From: Cyclobacteriaceae bacterium
Lineage (GTDB): Bacteria > Bacteroidota > Bacteroidia > Cytophagales > Cyclobacteriaceae
Assembly: GCA_028278225.1 (NCBI GenBank)
Contig: JANQEU010000046.1
Span: forward strand, 124,001 to 188,000
Length of the DNA: 64,000 nucleotides
Direction: 5' to 3'
The position numbers and the translations under genes were made by a program. This document shows positions 62,610-64,000 of the stretch, piece by piece. Each line of letters begins with the position of its first letter. Positions within the stretch are counted from its first letter, which is position 1. The notes under the pieces are model-generated. The model saw nothing but the letters and a program-made list of their open reading frames with translations, searched no databases and was not told the origin of the DNA.

Positions 62610-62682
62610 TGATCCGACTGGGGCTCGAACCCAGGACCCTCTCCTTAAAAGGGAGATGCTCTACCAGCTGAGCTATCGGATC
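62610..62682 (-). tRNA. tRNA-Lys (UUU)
   Basis: The minus strand folds into a full cloverleaf of 73 nt: acceptor gatccga/tcggatc with discriminator A, D-arm agctcagctggtagagc, anticodon stem tctcc/ggaga around loop cttttaa (anticodon TTT), and T-arm ctggg-ttcgagc-cccag. CCA is not encoded. Its promoter and the neighbouring TPR/SH3 gene lie on the right. A terminator follows directly. Confidence 0.97.
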
Positions 62683-62776
62683 AGCCTCTTAACAATTTTT
62701 AATTAGGGCTTTAAAAAACCCTTTGTTAAAATTGAGGTGCAAAAGTAGGAGTATCCCCGCAGATATCAAAAAAGAA

Positions 62777-63481
62777 ATGTGGTTTAAGTTTTTCCGGGTT
62801 CTTATCGTCTTTTTTCTTAATTCCCTCACCCTGTCTGCTCAGGATATTCAACGGGCAGACTCACTTTTCAACAGCAGGAAGTACACCGAAGCTAATGAGA
62901 TCTTTGAATCTATTTATGCTGACCAAAAGGCCTCTCCATCAATGTTGATGAAAATGGCCTTTATCCAGGAAGGACTCGGCAATTACGCCGAAGCACTGTT
63001 CTTTCTCAACCAGTATTATGAGTTAACAGCAAATAAAAAGGTCCTGGAGAAAATGCGGGAGATCGCAGAAGAAAATGAGCTCACAGGATACGAATATTCG
63101 GATATTGAATTTTTCGGAAATCTGGTTCAAAAATATAAGCATGGCATTTTAGGCGTCCTGTTCGCTTTATCGATCCTCCTGCTGGCAATGACCTACCGGT
63201 ATAAAAAGCAAAAGAACCCTAACTACACCCCGGTCGTAATGCAAGTGCTGGTATGCGTATTGCTCCTGGCCATTACCAATGATTTTTTCTCAAAACCCAA
63301 GGCGATCGTGAACCGGGACCAAACCCTGTTGATGACGGGTCCGTCCGCCGGGGCCGAACCAATCGAACTAATAAAAAAGGGTCACAAGGTCTCAATCCTT
63401 GAAACCACAGATGCCTGGGTAAAAATAGGTTGGGGAGATCGTGAAGGTTATATTCGTAGAAATCGAATAAAACCTATTTAG
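62777..63481 (+). CDS. membrane protein with TPR and SH3-like domains
   Basis: I choose the ATG at 62777 (MWFKFFRVLIVFFLNSLTLS), which gives a proper signal peptide; an in-frame TTG lies at 62723. After the signal come TPR-like helices (ADSLFNSRKYTEANEIFESI, FIQEGLGNYAEALFFLNQYY), two membrane helices (GILGVLFALSILLLAMTYRY; MQVLVCVLLLAITNDFF) and a C-terminal bacterial SH3 domain (VSILETTDAWVKIGWGDREG, YIRRNRIKPI). The layout is like BatE-type proteins of the aerotolerance cluster, but no Bat neighbours are seen. Role unknown; the SH3 domain suggests periplasmic binding of the cell wall. Confidence 0.82.
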   Translation: MWFKFFRVLIVFFLNSLTLSAQDIQRADSLFNSRKYTEANEIFESIYADQKASPSMLMKMAFIQEGLGNYAEALFFLNQYYELTANKKVLEKMREIAEENELTGYEYSDIEFFGNLVQKYKHGILGVLFALSILLLAMTYRYKKQKNPNYTPVVMQVLVCVLLLAITNDFFSKPKAIVNRDQTLLMTGPSAGAEPIELIKKGHKVSILETTDAWVKIGWGDREGYIRRNRIKPI

Positions 63482-63490
63482 GGCGTTCAC

Positions 63491-64000
63491 ATGAAACATT
63501 CGGATATACTGCTTCACCTTGGTGAAGAGAACGAAAACCATTCGAAAGCGGGATCGCCGCCTATCTATCAAACATCCAATTTTCTGTTTGACAATGTCGG
63601 AGATATGCGCAAAGCGCTGGAAAAAGAAGACGAAATTCCATTTTATACCAGGGGATCAAATCCAACCGTTAAAATACTTCAGCAGAAGATTGCTGCGCTC
63701 GAAAAAACAGAAGCTTCACTGGTATTTTCAAGTGGCAGCGCTGCCGTGGCGACCAGTATCATTGGTAACGTAAATGCGGGCGATCACATCCTGTGTGTAT
63801 CAAAGCCATACTCCTGGACCTATAAGCTGCTCCATGAACTGCTACCTCGTTTTAGTGTGGAAACAACATTTTCATCAGGGAAGAATACGATCAATTTCCT
63901 CGGTCAGGTTAAGCCAAATACTAAAATCATTTACCTTGAAAGCCCAAACTCCTGGACATTTGAAATGCAGGACCTTGAAGCCATTTCGAGCTTTGCGAAA
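63491..64000 (+). CDS. Cys/Met metabolism PLP-dependent enzyme (5' part)
   Basis: Starting at the ATG at 63491, 170 residues are visible: PPIYQTSNFLFDNVGDMRKA, IPFYTRGSNPTVKILQQKIA, ALEKTEASLVFSSGSAAVAT and IIYLESPNSWTFEMQDLEAI. This is the N-terminal half of the trans-sulfuration family (cystathionine gamma-synthase/beta-lyase, methionine gamma-lyase). The PLP-binding lysine lies beyond the window, so the exact reaction is open. It begins 9 nt after the stop of the TPR/SH3 gene. Confidence 0.9.
   Translation, partial: MKHSDILLHLGEENENHSKAGSPPIYQTSNFLFDNVGDMRKALEKEDEIPFYTRGSNPTVKILQQKIAALEKTEASLVFSSGSAAVATSIIGNVNAGDHILCVSKPYSWTYKLLHELLPRFSVETTFSSGKNTINFLGQVKPNTKIIYLESPNSWTFEMQDLEAISSFAK

Overview
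The window comes from a Bacteroidota bacterium, most likely of the Cytophagales/Fulvivirga-like type. The evidence is a SusC/SusD pair with its own ECF sigma factor and FecR-type anti-sigma factor, a second STN/carboxypeptidase-regulatory TonB receptor, a protein with a type IX secretion C-terminal sorting domain, an MsmK-type importer beside GH130 enzymes, FtsX/MacB permeases with the Bacteroidota prefix domain, and generally weak Shine-Dalgarno sequences. No species can be named from the sequence alone.

Layout. 1-3478: 3' part of a minus-strand operon for a secreted protein of unknown function and a TonB-dependent receptor. 3.6-10.5 kb: minus-strand sugar operon (lipoprotein binding protein, two permeases, GH130, ATPase, GH130), divergent from a LacI regulator; a 202-bp palindromic non-coding repeat lies between them. 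12.1-13.8 kb: a lysine/saccharopine-dehydrogenase-like enzyme and a DUF1573 protein. 14.3-17.6 kb: TPR sensor kinase plus response regulator. 18.2-45.7 kb: the largest unit, all minus strand. In transcription order it holds an ECF sigma factor, FecR, SusC, SusD, an endonuclease/exonuclease/phosphatase-family hydrolase, a glycerophosphodiester-phosphodiesterase-like protein, a 1368-residue protein with two metallophosphatase domains, and a 4197-residue LamG/PA14/lectin-like protein with a type IX sorting domain. 46.2-54.5 kb: mixed genes (7TM sensor kinase, TIM-barrel hydrolase-like lipoprotein, SDR, GMP-reductase-like enzyme, aldo/keto reductase, S-component-like membrane protein with a phosphoribosyltransferase, DUF362 protein). 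54.6-59.0 kb: a frameshifted ferredoxin-type gene and a PadR/FtsX-permease pair. 59.2-61.7 kb: two convergent serine hydrolases. 61.8-62.7 kb: a dense cluster of non-coding repeats next to tRNA-Lys(UUU). 62.8-64.0 kb: a TPR/SH3 membrane protein and the start of a Cys/Met-metabolism PLP enzyme.

Most interesting system. The 31-45 kb locus looks like a SusCD 'utilization locus' whose enzymes are phosphoesterases rather than glycoside hydrolases. Two of its transcription units, those beginning with the GDPD-like gene and with the giant gene, each carry upstream an almost identical direct repeat, TGTCCGG-N4-TGTCCGG, with an 11-bp period. That is the architecture of a Pho box. I infer a phosphate-starvation-responsive system that captures and dephosphorylates extracellular phosphodiesters (glycerophosphodiesters, phospholipid head groups or similar). 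The giant lectin-like protein may be a surface adhesin or scaffold. This is inference from domain content and a motif; the substrate is unknown.

Non-coding structure. Two families of palindromic repeats are present twice each (10.5 and 61.8 kb; 17.95 and 62.36 kb). The 3' end of tRNA-Lys is partly duplicated 100 bp away, with further direct repeats around it. I saw no CRISPR array, no rRNA, and no intact transposase or integrase gene.
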